Shown: piece after piece, positions 24,801-38,145 of the stretch
How positions within the stretch are numbered: position 1 is the first letter of the stretch
Layout of the letters: every line of letters starts with the position of its first letter
Source of the DNA: Tetrahymena thermophila SB210
Taxonomy: Eukaryota; Ciliophora; Oligohymenophorea; Hymenostomatida; Tetrahymenidae
Length of the DNA stretch: 64,000 nucleotides
Assembly (NCBI RefSeq): GCF_000189635.1
Contig: NW_002476567.1
Coordinates: 62,001 to 126,000 of the forward strand
Direction of reading: 5' to 3'
Made by a program: the position numbers and the translations under genes
The notes under the pieces: model-generated
What the model was told of the DNA's origin: nothing
Seen by the model: only the letters and a program-made list of their open reading frames with translations
Databases searched by the model: none

Positions 24801-27800
24801 GTAAATTTTGTCTAGTTTAATCACTTTTTCTCAATTTTTATTTAAATTAAATATTAATTACCATCAAAATAAACAGGTTTCTATTTTTATAATAATTAAT
24901 GTATAAAAAATTGCCCTGATGGAACATATGCAAACACACAAGCTCTTGTATGTGAAGAATGTAATTTAACTTGTAAAACATGCAATGGACCTTTAGATAA
25001 TAATTGTGCTAGCTGTGGAGGTACAAGATATATGCTTAACAATTAATGCATATCAAATTGTCCTGATGGTCAATATAATGATATACCTACAAATACATGC
25101 AAAAATTGTGATCCAACTTGTAATACATGTTATGGAGGTTAGCCAAACTAGTGTGAAACATGTACTAACAGTAGGTTCTTGAATACAAACACTCATACTT
25201 GTGACACTGTTTGCCCTAACGGCTAATATTCATAAAAGACTCCCCAGTAAATTTGTAAACTTTGTAATCCTATTTGTAATACATGCTTAGGACCATCAGA
25301 TTAATAGTGTTCAAACTGCCCAGATAATAGGTTTTTGTGGAATGGTTAGTGCTTGGCAAACTGTCCTATTGGATATTTCCGTATAAATAATCCAAATTAA
25401 TGCGTTACTTGTGATTCAACATGCGCTCGTTGCAACAACAGCCCTTTACCAACTTAATGTATTTCTTGCAATCCAGGAAGATATTTGTATAATTAAGAAT
25501 GTCTTTTGTAATGTCCAGATCACTACTATGGAGATACCACTTTAAATATTTGTAGTTTATGTGATAAAACCTGTAAAACTTGTACAGATGTTAATTATAA
25601 TAATTGCTTGAGTTGCTATAAAGGAACATATCTCCTTAAAAACACATGTCTAACTACCTGCCCAGTGCACTATGTTCCAAATGATTTTTCTTAAACTTGT
25701 ATAGAATGTCCTAAAGAATGCGCTACTTGCTTAGTAAGTGACCCAACCAAATGCACTAAGTGTTAAGTAAACTTATTTTAAAATCTATTAAATATAATTT
25801 ATAATAATTCTTTGAGGAAAGAAAACTTTGATTTGTAATTTTATTTAAATGAATATTAAAATTAATTAACTTTTTACAATTTATAAAAAATCATATCTAA
25901 TTAAATAGACTGGATGGTATTTACTTGACATGCAGTGCCTGTAAAGATGTCCTAATACATACTATACAGATTATGATACTTAAACCTGCCAGCCATGCTG
26001 CTAAAACTGTGAAGTATGTACTGGACCTAACCCATAAGATTGCTAAGTATGGTTTAGATAGAGTATATCGCTGTTAAATTTGCTAATATTTTGGATTTTT
26101 ATTGGAAAAAGCGCATATTGTGCAATTGTTTTCTTATTAGGTTATTACTTAGATTCTAAATTTAAACCCAAAGGTCCAAGATTACCATTTAAAGATCCAA
26201 GAGAAATTCTTCCATACACTAAAATTGCACCTTTACCTTAGATTGGAGCAAGTGGTAATGAAGTTGCAAATCGAAGAGGAAGAAATGGTACTTTAAACCC
26301 AAATACTATTTCATAAAATCCAAACGGATAAAACCCAGAAGATTAAGATTTTTAGAAGCCGCCAAATTTATTTGTAAAGAGCGGTGGTTTATTAGATGAT
26401 GAAAATCATGATGATGATTTCAATAGCCCAAATAAACAAGGAAAAAATAAGAAAAAACCATTCAATCCAAATACTCCAAAAAACCCTTAAGATGATGAAG
26501 ATGATGATAATGATGGTAGTGATGATGATTAAAGCCCTAATAAGCAAAACCCTAACGAAGATGATGATGATGACGACGACGATGATGAAGACTAAGTTTA
26601 GCCTAGAAATGCAGGAGATACATAAAAGTCAGAAATGTCAAATGGAAATCCAGAAAACTCCAATAATCCTAATAACCCTCAAAAGAAAGGAATGAAGTTT
26701 TTAAGAAAAGTTATACTCCGTCATGGTACTTTAATGAAATTAAGAGGTGATATCCGTAAGAAAACAGACAAAGAAGTTCTTGATTTGATTATTCCAAAAG
26801 GTGAAGAATCAGAAAACAAAAAGAAGAAAATTGGTGCAGATGGTATGGTTGTGGAAACTATTGATATGGTAGAAGGTGATGACAATAATCCCAATGAAAA
26901 TATTCCAAAAGCTTTCCAAAGAAAAAAATCAAAATAAGGAACTGTTACTTTTGATAATACTTCACCAAATAGCAAAAATAAATTAAGAATTAATAAGAAA
27001 AAAAATTCTACCATTCCTATGATAGGAGGAGGTGAAAATAATGAAGATGATGATGAAGATTAAGATGATTTTGGACATCTCAATAAAAATCCTCGAAATG
27101 GAAGTAGGTAAGGAGATTAAAATAAAAACGATAGGACATAATCTACTATTTTTAACCCTCATGCAAATGGTACAACAATGTTAAATCAAACTACTAATAC
27201 TCGTCCAGCAACTGCTAATAGTGGAATTTCAGATAATAAAGAATTATTACAGAATTAACCTACTTTAGGTATTTTAGCAGAAAAAGAGAGATCAAACAAA
27301 GCTAATCTTAAATTCCCTAACGGAGTTGGGTATTTTAGAACTCTTCTGGTAATTAAATTTGAATTAACTTATAAAAAATTAATTATTTTTTGTAATAGGA
27401 ATTCTATGAATTAACAACTATATTTATGCATTACGACTATGATTTAGAAAGACCTCTAAGAGCTCTTATTTTCTTTAGCAAGCTTCTTTTTATCTTTTGT
27501 ATAACAAGACCTTATGATAATGATGTATGTTATTATTTCTATTTAAATGCAAAAAACTTAAACTATATTCATTTTTAGGTTCCTTTAGTTGGTATTATTC
27601 TCTGTATGTTTGGTTTGAAGATTGTTATGAACTGTTTGGAAAGAATCATGACAAAAATATCCAGATTTTTCGACAAGTTACTTTTCATATTCTTTGCTAG
27701 TGCTGTCATATATTGCTTATTTAATACTTTTTATCTGTTTTTACCTGCCTTAGTTTGGGTTAGCCATTCTTAAGATTGGAGTTGGAGTTTGAAGTATTTG

Positions 27801-28121
27801 ATTACGTTTGGTGTAGATTTGCTGTTTTTCTAAATTGGCTATTTTACCATCTAATTTTATGTTACAAAGCACATTACTTTCTGCCATTTCTTAAGTTTAC
27901 CAATGAGATTATTAGGATATCTCTTTTTCAAAGAAAACATTTCTTAGTTCATTTCGTAAATTACAAATTTAATTATTATTTTATAAACATTATTTTTTTA
28001 TATAAAATAGAGTATGAAAATCTTTAGAAAATAACTAAGAAATGAGTTAACTAATAAAAATAATTTAATTATTACTTAAAAACTATATTAATACATATAT
28101 ATTTTCAAAATTATAGTTTGA
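21842..28121 (+). CDS. Furin-like cysteine-rich repeat protein with multi-pass C-terminus
   Basis: Predicted 1843-aa membrane protein from 11 exons: 21842-21917, 21981-22319, 22442-22807, 22881-23350, 23409-23957, 24018-24487, 24538-24800, 24877-25766, 25909-27348, 27399-27524, 27579-28121 (sum 1844 codons with TGA). A signal peptide (MRKLKKQILITILYFLVQ) is split from the body by a 63-nt intron. Two beta-rich extracellular modules with W, D and CG motifs (exons 2-4) flank a first Cys-rich block. Then come many CxxC..C..C furin-like/growth-factor-receptor-type repeats, typical of ciliate surface proteins. A TM helix follows near 1190-1220, then a long cytoplasmic linker with Asp-rich runs and an Asn/Pro/Lys-rich region. 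At least four C-terminal hydrophobic helices end the protein. The role is probably surface sensing or adhesion; the multi-pass part only loosely recalls polycystin-type proteins and that is not claimed. Confidence 0.87.
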
Positions 28122-28714
28122 TATAAATTAACTCATAATTAGAACTTTCTTTAAAATTTTTGAAAATAGAATTTCTTTTAAAATATCAAAAACAAAAACT
28201 AGAATTGGAGGTTTATTTTGTTTGTATTTTAAATAATATTTTTCCAACTCCAAAATTTTGATAAAAGTTGAAATAAAATTTTACTTTTATTTTAGATTGA
28301 GCCTCCCTCCATCGATGTGAGAGATTCGATTCTCATATAACTAAAATTTTTGAAAAAAGGAAATATTTTGATAATTTATTGTTTATTTTATCTAAATGAA
28401 AATACAATAGAAAATTTATAAAATTTATTTAATATTTTTTAATCATATTTTATAATTTTTACTAACTGAATTTTATTTAAGTATTTCAAATATTAAATAT
28501 TTGAAGTATTTTTTTTCTATTTTTTTGCTTTTTTTATAATTGATTAACTGATAAACATTAAAATAATTAAATTTTAATAAATACTTTGATGAATTTAATA
28601 AAATAATAATAATTTGAAAGGTTAGTTATTTATTTATTAAGTAATATATTGATAGAAATTTATAAAAGAATACACTTATTAAAATTTTTTGTAATACTCT
28701 ATTTATTCTATTAA
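28122..28714. other. Intergenic region with a less AT-rich hairpin-forming patch
   Basis: Between convergent genes. Most is A/T-rich, but 28295-28343 is clearly less so. It contains gagcctccctcc followed by a potential 8-bp stem (atgtgaga paired with tctcatat, one G-U) around an 8-nt loop. No gene family is recognised. Confidence 0.5.
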
Positions 28715-30940
28715 TCAATCATCTTTTTTATTTTTATAAACATCTGTCTCTTCCTAATAAGCTTTATAATGCTTAGATTTCTTCTTAGTTTCTAAAGGTG
28801 AATTTATATTTTCATCAGAGCTGTTATTTTAGTTATTTTTTAACTTTATATTATCTAAACTTTAGTTACTTAGATTATTAATACCTAAAGTAGAGGCATT
28901 TTCATCGTTGTAAAGCTACCTATTTATAAGCTGTTTGTAATAACCATTCAAATCTAATAATTCTTTATGAGAACCCTATTCTACTATTTAACCTTTTTAC
29001 ATTACATAGATTCTATCACAGTTAACTATGGTGCTAAGTCTATGTGCAACTACAATAATTGTCATTCCTCTTTTTTTAACAAGTTAATCAATGTACTGTT
29101 ATACTTAGAACTCACTTTCAGCATCTAAAGAGCTAGTTGCCTCATCAAATATCAATATCTTAGGTCTTTTAATTAATGCTCTAGCAATAGCAACCCTCTA
29201 TTTTTATCCTCCACTTAGTAGTAATCCCTTTGATCCAACTAAGGTATCTAATCCATCAGGGAATCTTTCTCTATCAAAAACAAATTCACTAACTCCTGAG
29301 ATGTCACATACTTCTTTGACAATTTCCATGCTAAAAGCATCAACACCATACACAATATTTTTTAATATAGTGGTATCAAACAATACAGGTTCTTATTGCA
29401 CAAGGCCAATTTAAGTTCTTAAGAGACCAATGCTAATATCTTTAACATTTTTACCATCTATCAATATTTAACCTTCATTGACATCATAAAATCTTTCAAT
29501 AAGTTTGATAATTGTAGATTTACCACTTCCACTTGTACCTGCAAATGCAATAAATTCTCCACCTTTAATCTAAAGACTAATATTTTTTAATACATATTCA
29601 TCTTAATTCCTGATATTGTATTTGTAGCAGACATTTTCAAATTCAATATCACCTAATAAATTTCTTCTTTTATTTTAATTATCTATTTAGCTTATTTAAT
29701 TTCTATCTGAGCTAACATCACTGTTTGTTACTTCATAACCTTAAATTGAAATTGTATTGTCATCCTTTCCTATTTGTAAAAATGAAGGCTTTAAAAATAA
29801 AAATTATGAATAATATGTATTACTTTCTGGTTAAGTAACATCAACATATATGTACTCAGACAGCCCTTATTCAGGTTTCTGATTGAAAAGTTTTACAATA
29901 GCTTCTACCATAAGATACATATTCTAATCATCAAGTCCTATAAGCTCTTTTATTGCATTATAAACCTGAATAAATGAATTAGAGTATTACAGAAGAGTTG
30001 TTATAGTACTCACTTATGCAGTCTTCTATTCCTAAATGAAATACATAGATCCATAATAAAGCACAATAATTTTTTGCAGCCTATCTAGAATTTCGCTAAC
30101 TGCATCCATTTTTGAGTTTTAGTATTAAATTTTAATACTTTGCTCAGATATTTTTTCTAATTATTTTTAATAAGTTTATATTTCTTTTGACTCTCTACCA
30201 AAAGCCTTCACAGTCATTACATTTTACATAATATCCTAGAATGTATTATCCCTATCTACCATATCTTTAAAATTATCTTTCGCTAGATTCAATTTCTATT
30301 TATTAGAATAGTGGTTCCAGAAACCTTTTAAAGCACAAAAGACCAATAAGCATAGTGAAATTTTAGTGCTTTTATAAAAAAGGAAGTAGCAATGACCTAT
30401 TGATCTAAAGATAGATTTAAGTTATCTAAATATTCTATCACCACAAGCTAAATCCATAACTGATCTAGCTCCTTAATTTGCTAATTGCTATATATGCACA
30501 AACTTAGTCATTTCAAAAAATGAAATATCTTTTGAGAGTATCTGCTAAAATATTTCAGATTGAATTTTTATTTCTAACCTTTTCTTAAATTTTGAAATAA
30601 AAATCTCTAATAAGGGCTCAGAGACGATTAAAAACAGATTTTAGTAAGCAAATACTTTGATGAGCTCTACCATCTCATCTGTTTTTCCTTAGATAGCAGC
30701 TTCGATAAAATCTTAAGTAAAGAATGGCTAATAAATATTAAAATATGTTTATACAAACAAAACAACTTAAGTTAAAAGAATCATCTTCCATTCAGATAAA
30801 AAGTATCTGAGCAAGAACTTCCTTATCTCAATCTTAGATACTTTATCAAACTAAGATTCTTTTTTTAAATTTTCTTTTTTCAATTCATTGTGAATCTTTC
30901 TATAAATGTGCTTTTCTGGTCCATAACCTTTTGTTTTCAT
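28715..30940 (-). CDS. ABC half transporter, ABCB type
   Basis: Single-exon gene of 741 aa: ATG at 30940-30938, TGA at 28717-28715. The first 420 residues contain the hydrophobic transmembrane block. The nucleotide-binding domain follows: Walker [10 protein letters not shown] (about residues 465-473), a Q-loop with LVQQEP, signature LSGGQ (about 575), Walker [17 protein letters not shown] (about 597) and H-loop VAHRLST (about 632). The C-terminal 70 residues are Asn/Ser/Lys-rich and unstructured. TM-NBD order and motif spelling match ABCB-type exporters; a half transporter would work as a dimer. Substrate and membrane are unknown, and no clear mitochondrial presequence is seen (the N-terminus is basic but not amphipathic by eye). 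All catalytic motifs appear intact. Confidence 0.92.
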
Positions 30941-31590
30941 TTATTGCAAATAACTTATTAATTAATTAACTTATATTTTTAATTACTAATTTTATTGGAA
31001 AAAAAAAAATTATTTATCAGCACAAATTAATAAACTCTATTAGAAGCAACAAAAAGATATGATCAGAAAAAAGAGTAAAATTTATCAATTAAATGTTTAC
31101 AATACGATAACTTTAAAAGGAGTCTTTATAGCCTGAATAATTTACTGAAAAATGTAAATAAGTAGAGTCTGCATATCATTTCATTTATTTAATACTAAGA
31201 GGAAAAAAATTTATTAAAAATTTAAAGTAGTTGCTCAATATCCATAAATTTTAAAAATGTATTGTACTTAATATTGAGAAATAAATTAAAGAAATTTAAC
31301 ATATTTAAATGTTAAATTGTAAAAATTATTGTTAAATGAAATATATACTATATGTTTTTAAATGCTAAGTCCACTGTTATCAAGAGATTGAATATATATT
31401 TAAAAATGAATAAAAACAAATTTTAAATATAAATTATTACATTTCTAAATTTTTCAAAATCATTAAAATTTACATTATATATTTATATACAAAAAGTATG
31501 GTTAATCAACAATAATTAAATTAATGATTTTTTCCAATATATTTTGTATATTTAATGATAAAAAATTTGAGTTGGTTTTCTACTGTAAAT
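30941..31590. other. Intergenic AT-rich region
   Basis: 5' flank of the ABC transporter and 3' flank of the TmcB-like gene. No further feature was seen. Confidence 0.6.
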
Positions 31591-34500
31591 TCATTTCACT
31601 GCTGAAAGAATCTCACCATGTAGGAAAGCATTTTTAAGAGAATCATGTTTTTATATAACTTCAACAGGAATCATATTTAACATTCCTTTTGTTCTCCAAA
31701 TTTTAATATTTATTCTAGCCATGTAAGGAAGCCAAATAAATATAAAAGCAGAGAGTATAACTGTTATATATATACAGAAAACTATAATCTCTATAGTAGT
31801 TCTGTAAGATAGATAATTCGGAGTCTATTCAATTAGCAGCTAAGTTAATTAATCCATCATAGGAATCATAAAAGATTATTAAACTGATAACTGTTAAAAT
31901 GAAGTAGATGTTAAAAAGGCTAGCTTTTATTGATCTGAAAGGTTAGTGGCCATAAAACTTGTTACAGAAGTTCTAAGGCCTTCTAAGAAATAAACAACAG
32001 CTGTAATAAAACCACTTTTTAGTATGCCTTTTAAAATTGTAGTTAATTTAATATACAAAAATATATTTATCTTAATTATAAAAGTAAAAATACTAAAAAA
32101 TATTAATATATTACCATTATTTACAGCAGTGCAAGTGGCTTAATCATTAGAATTGATATTATTAATTAAGTTACATATGTTTTAGGTTTAGGCCTACCTA
32201 AACTAATTTTAGTAAGTAGACATTTATCCTGGGAAAGAATAGCTATAATAATATCTTATAGAATTTTATGCAATATAAGTTTATTAGCTATAAAACTAAG
32301 CTAAATCTAACTAGGAAGTATTATCTAAGATGGCTCCGCCATTCTATATCTGCATTTATGAAAATAATTGAAACCATCTTTTATTTTACAAAAATATCAC
32401 TTAAAAAATAACAAATTTAATGTAAATAAATAATTTTTTCATAAACTGAAAAACTGAAATGAATGAATGAATGATTAATATTTTGGCTTGATAATTAAAT
32501 ATAAATTATTATTCAATTTAGATTAAAAAAAAATAAAAAATTATACTTTGCATATGAAGGATAAAGGCAAGATATTTAAAGGGTCGAGTAGATAGTTTAT
32601 ACTTTATCTATGTATTGCAAATCTAAAATAAAGTGGATGACATACTACAAAATAAACAGAGCAGCAACGAATCCAAATATCAAAATTACTGATTTTTTAC
32701 TTCCATCCTTTTGATTCAATAGCAAATTACTACGGTGATCTATAAACTCATGGTCTTCATTCTATTTATCTGTTTTATTTTCTTAATTATTTTTATTATG
32801 CTAATGATTTTTTTCTTCCAAACTTTTCATTCTTCCTTATTTTTTAAAATCTAAAGAATGAACTGCAGTATTATTTTTATCAGTTCCATTATCAATGCTT
32901 TTAATGTATTCAGAATTATTTTAATTATTTTCCCCATCAATCACTTCCTCTTTAACTTCATTTTGATTTTCATCTTTATCATCCTAACTATCAACATGCT
33001 CTTATCCTCTAATGCTAATATATTCTTAAATATAGATATCACACTTATCAGCTAATTATCTAATTTCAGGATAAGGTATATATCCAAAAAGTGATAAAAC
33101 TTTATTGTTTGTTCTGTTCACCTAGAATACAATAGGTATTAGGATAAATAGAGAAATTACAACGAATACAATAGCAATTATAAGAACTACAATATAGTTT
33201 ATTCTAAAATCATCCACTTTATTATAGTAATAATTGTAGAAATCGTTTGCTGTTTTGTTGCAAGCTTCTCTTTAACTTTAAAGCCCATTTTAATTTATAT
33301 AATAAAAGCTACTCGTTGCTTAATTTACTTGGCCTTTCTACAAAATAGATTATTATAAATAAAATATTATGAAAAGTATATTTATTAAGAAAGTAACTTA
33401 CAACAATAGAAGCTAAAGGTGACATTTGAAAGGTTGAACCACTGCTGATAAAAGTTAGTAAAGAATCAGTTAGTGTTTCTTAATCAGATGATAAAGTTCC
33501 TTAAGATGACATTTTTTGAATAGTAATTGTGAAATTTGGAGGACTTGTATTTTTATCATTGTACATAGATATTTGGTGTTTTATCATATTGTACATCTAA
33601 TCTTTTAAAGTGTTTAAGCTTGTACTTAACTATTTATTTATATAGATAATTACAATTTTTAGAATAAATAAAGGATATTTTTTTATTTACATTAGATCTA
33701 AATCCATTTGCATATGATTCTGCTGTCTAACCAGAAGGTGGCGTTATTAGATTACTTTTTAAAAGTTAAAAATAAATTCAAAAAGATAAATTTTAAAGTA
33801 ATATTTTGAATTACTTGGCGAGTTCATATAACATGTTTGAATAATAAATTGATGTACTTAATGTTTCAGATAGAACATATCCAGATTAAATTGCTTGTAG
33901 ACCTTCCTTAACAGTACTTTCATTGGAGACTTTAAAGCCTAAATCATAGGCAGATAAACCGCATAATATTAATAGCAAGAGCAAGGCAGTTCTGTTTAAA
34001 ATTTTAATTTTTCTAGGAACTGTCTTTTCAGAAATGAGAGTTTTAAAATCTTTTAATTGTCTCTGATCATCATTTACAGATTAACCAGAAATGTTAGAAC
34101 TTTCATCATCATATTCACCATTTTAATGTTCTCCCTTTTTATTTATTCATTTATTTTAAAATTTTGAAATAATTTTATAAATTTGATTATAAAAAATTTT
34201 TATGTTTCCAAACAAAAAAATACATTTTATGATTTTTGGTCATCTTTTCCAAAGGTAGTTTCACCTTTAATAACTGTTTTGTTATTGTTATTGAAAATAT
34301 GCTCTTCTATATTGTTATCTTAGGCTTAGAGTGTACTGTTATCTGTTTCAGTGAATGTTATGACATTTATTTTTAATCCTAAATCAAACTCTTACTCTAT
34401 AATAAGGTTCACCTTTATTTAAGCTTATCTAAATTTTTTAAATCTTTTTCTTTCAAAACCATTTTCTAAATCTTAGTTTAATTGTTAGTTATCATCTTTT

Positions 34501-37500
34501 TAAGCTTAACTTTCGAAATCTGAATCCTAATATCCATCTTCATCTTCTATCAAATAATTCATTTAAACATATGTACTGTCAATAGTTGTTATTAATCCTT
34601 AAACTGACATCATTTCTTCTCTATTTGCTACATCAGCAACACCAGGCATTATCTAATCGATAGTAAAATCAGAAATATTATTTGAATTTCCATAAACTAA
34701 TTAAGATGGTATTCCAAAATAATCATGAATACTTTGTGATATGCCTTATATTTATAAGTTGTCTTCCCTTTATTTAATAAAAATTCAAACAAAATAAATT
34801 TTATAAAAATTTTTATTTAATTTAAATTTTTTAAATAACTTTTGATAGTTGTTTCTTTGTGTAATTTATGAAAGCTAAATATTAAATTGAGAATTAAAGT
34901 AATTTGCAATTTTACCTGTAAATAAGATAGTGAATAACTTAGTCTTTTTCAATTTAGCTTTTAGATTCTTAATTATCTATTTCTTTCAGAAATCCAACAA
35001 TTTAAATTCCTTAATCTAAGTTAGGAAGTACTTTAACCATAATGGAAGTTGGAATTATATATCCATTTTTATTTAGACACATCACTGTTCTTTCCACTCC
35101 AATAACCTTAGGTTATGATGTTTCTAAAAATCTGTGAAACAAACTATCGTGAATATCTCCATATACTTTAGGCATAATTTTGTTTATATTTTATCCTATC
35201 ACATCGCTTTTTGAATAACCAAGTAATCTAATTTTAATAAAATTTGATGAAATAAAACATTTTTCTTAAAATATTACTGTTCGATTTCATTGTTTGTATT
35301 AACAACCATTCCAACTTAATTTAAATTTCCTGAAACACTAATAATTGAAGTCTAAGAATTCTCACCATATTTCAATTTTTCAACATCTACAAATTGCTTG
35401 TTTGCTTAATTACTCCTTTCAATATATTATGCTTTCTCTAATAATCTATTACCATCCTGCTCATCGTTAACAATTTCCTTTAAATAGTTTCCATATATTG
35501 TTAAGCTCTTAATATTATTTGAGTTTATTTCTTGTAGATTTTCAAAGATTTATGAATTGTTTTCAATAGAATTAGTAATTCTAGTTCCCAAAAGTAGAAG
35601 TTTATCTACATCAGGTATTTCTTCTAACAACTTATTCCAGAATTCTTAATAGTAGTTGACAGATTTTTCAATTGATCCTAAGAAATCAACAAATAAGGCT
35701 TAAAACTAAACTATGCTATTGACTTCAACTGTTTTATTTTCTGTATTTCTTAAATCATTTTCTTTTAATTCATCTTCAATTATATGATTATAGCTATAAA
35801 TAGAAAATTCCTCTTAAATATTAGGTTTTAATTCAGATGTATACATCAGCTCTAACAAAGACTTGAATTTGTTACTTAACTTTGCATGCTAAATATATGA
35901 ATTAAATAAATGTAAACGAGTGCTTTTTTAAAATTTATCAAAACTATCTAGCAGCAAGAATTTTACGAAATTATACCATTTAGTGGTACTGTTTAAGTTT
36001 ATTTGATTCGTGTTGTTTTAATACGTTTAGATGTCATCTTCTTTATCAAGGATTAAAGATTAACAATTGCAATTCACATCTTAAACTTTTGTGCAATATC
36101 TAGCATGAAATTTAAGTGCCCCATCTAGTTGAATACAATCTTCAGGATTGCTTCTATTTTCAATTAATCCAATAAGTAAAATTAGGTAGTATTCAAAATC
36201 AGTATCCTTCTTAAAATTCTTCATTGTTTAAGATAACACTTTGTTCTCTTTATATCTCATCAAAAAAATAATGGAGATAGATATAAAGGGTATTCCAGTA
36301 AAAATGTAGAGGATTGAAATACTTCCTGAATCTATAATAGCACAAACAAAAGAAATCCAAACTATCCATAAAAGCGATGAGTCAATTATCAAAGTAAAAT
36401 TTTGAATGCTCTTTGAATAATAAGGTAAAGAAAAAAATCTATTAGAAACCATGCAAATCAAATAAATTCCAAGACAAATTATGAAAGCTTTACCATAAAC
36501 TCCTTCAGGGTCAAAAGTAGTATAAATAGGTAAAGCTGTTTTCAAAACTGTTGAATAAGAAATAAAAAAATTAATACATTTTATAAATAAACTGTGTAAA
36601 AATAATTAAATAAAAAAAACATTTTTAAAATAATTTTTGAATTTGCAATTTGTATTTAAATAAATTTTAACACAAAATAAAAATAGTCAAAAGTTAAAAT
36701 TATTAATGTGTTAAAATAAATAAATATTAGGATATTAAAATTTTGATTTAATTTTTTAAATTATAGTGGCGATGTTCAGAGTAAATGTTTTATTACTTAA
36801 AATCTAAAATAATTCCAGTTCATATAAAACTTTTAGGATTTTATGTGACTTTGGCTTAATTTTAGAATTTTAGAATCAATATAATGTAAAGTCTATATAA
36901 GCATTAATTCAAATTCAAATTTATTAAAGTAGAAAAAAACTATGTTTTGATTTTAAATGATGAAAATTCATATTTTATAAGACTAAATGTGGATGGAAAT
37001 AAATTTAAATTAAATAGAGACTTTAAATTTATTATTAAATTTTACCTAATTTGATTATATCATTTATACTCTATGGATGGGCGTAAGGGATTTTAGAGCT
37101 AGGATTAAGATCTATATATAGCTTATAAAAGACAGTTTATAGTATTGAAAATATAATAAAGCCAACAATAGCAATAGAAAGATGGATAAAGTAATTTGAT
37201 TTGTAACATCCTAAAGATACTCCAAGATCAGTTGATGAGTTACAATAAAAAGTAGAGAGATAAATATTGATCATAGGAATATAGCCAACAGTGTTTGTAA
37301 ACAATCCATATAGCCATAAGTATTTTATGAAATAGTTAAAGAGACTTGATGTTTTTTTGTGTTTATGAGCAACACTATAAGAGCAATATATGGCTATTAG
37401 TAAAGTAATTAAATTGATAGATATCACTATGTAAAGTATCATTAAAAATACCTATTTATTAATTTAAAATACATTTATTAATTTTGATAAATTATTTAAA

Positions 37501-38145
37501 AACTAAAATATTTTTTATCTCTTCAATTAAAATTTTTTAATTTTATTTTATTATAAAATTATTAAAAATTTATTAATTTTTGACTATTTTAATATTTACT
37601 CTAACAGAAGTATCATTATTAATATGCTTATTATTTTATTATGGCTGGCTTTTTGAATATCCTTATAAAATTTGTTAATCAATCATATTTTTTTAATATC
37701 TCAATAAATGAGAAATTATATTTAATTGTTTTTGGTTGTTGAATTTTAAATTATTTTAAATATTTTATATATTGCTATTTTTTTTATATATGAAAATCGA
37801 ATTGCTTTGTTAAAGTTCTTTCTTAACTTCAAGATAATTTTAATAGTGCTTAAAATATCAATAAAATTTTACTGTTTAACCATTTTTTTAAATGGGCCCG
37901 TTGATCTAGAAATACTGTATAGCTTGCTGCATAACATTAGTCACAGAAGAAGACCACAGAAAGCTGAATGATGTGTTTATAGCGAAGAAAGCTATTTAAA
38001 GTGCTTCTATCAATAATATTATTTTGTAGATTAAAGGAGAGACTCTTTGTGAGTGCAAAATTTCATGAAATAGAGAATAGAGAATTCTCCTAACAGCTTT
38101 ATCCGTTTAAGACCAGAAAGAATCTTCATATTAATTATCAAACAT
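31591..38145 (-). CDS. TmcB-like multi-pass membrane protein with PAS domain
   Basis: Predicted 1635-aa protein from 11 exons: 38145-37873, 37451-37046, 36547-35278, 35227-34916, 34767-34224, 34134-33815, 33754-33691, 33629-33402, 33337-32547, 32377-32115, 32027-31591. The sum is exactly 1636 codons with TGA. The N-terminus has about six TM segments with a luminal Cys loop and the motif DLNPSSKIPYAHPQS. A helical, TPR-like region follows. A PAS domain lies at about residues 630-760 (GNLNQVGMVV, LGYSKSDVIGQNI, MPKVYGDIHDS, IQIVGFLKEID). The second half has further TM segments and the motif LFGYIPYPEI. This architecture is that of the large ciliate PAS proteins annotated as TmcB-like (tiny macrocysts family). 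The role is probably sensory. A 50-nt intron (35228-35277) splits the PAS domain. Two separate genes were considered, but the splice phases join throughout. Confidence 0.88.

Noticed and set aside
26396-27014. Standard-code ORFs on both strands in the Asp-rich region
   Set aside because: They are shifted-frame or antisense readings of the furin-like gene's cytoplasmic linker, whose own frame is open in the ciliate code and joins spliced exons on both sides.
28318-28335. tRNA-like text gattcgattctc (B-box-like)
   Set aside because: The T-arm pairing does not close around a TTCRANN loop, and no A box or acceptor stem lies at the right distance. No tRNA is supported anywhere in the window.
31591-38145. 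Two separate genes (PAS part and C-terminal TM part)
   Set aside because: All eleven exons join in compatible phase, sum to a whole number of codons, and the two halves together match the TmcB-like architecture.
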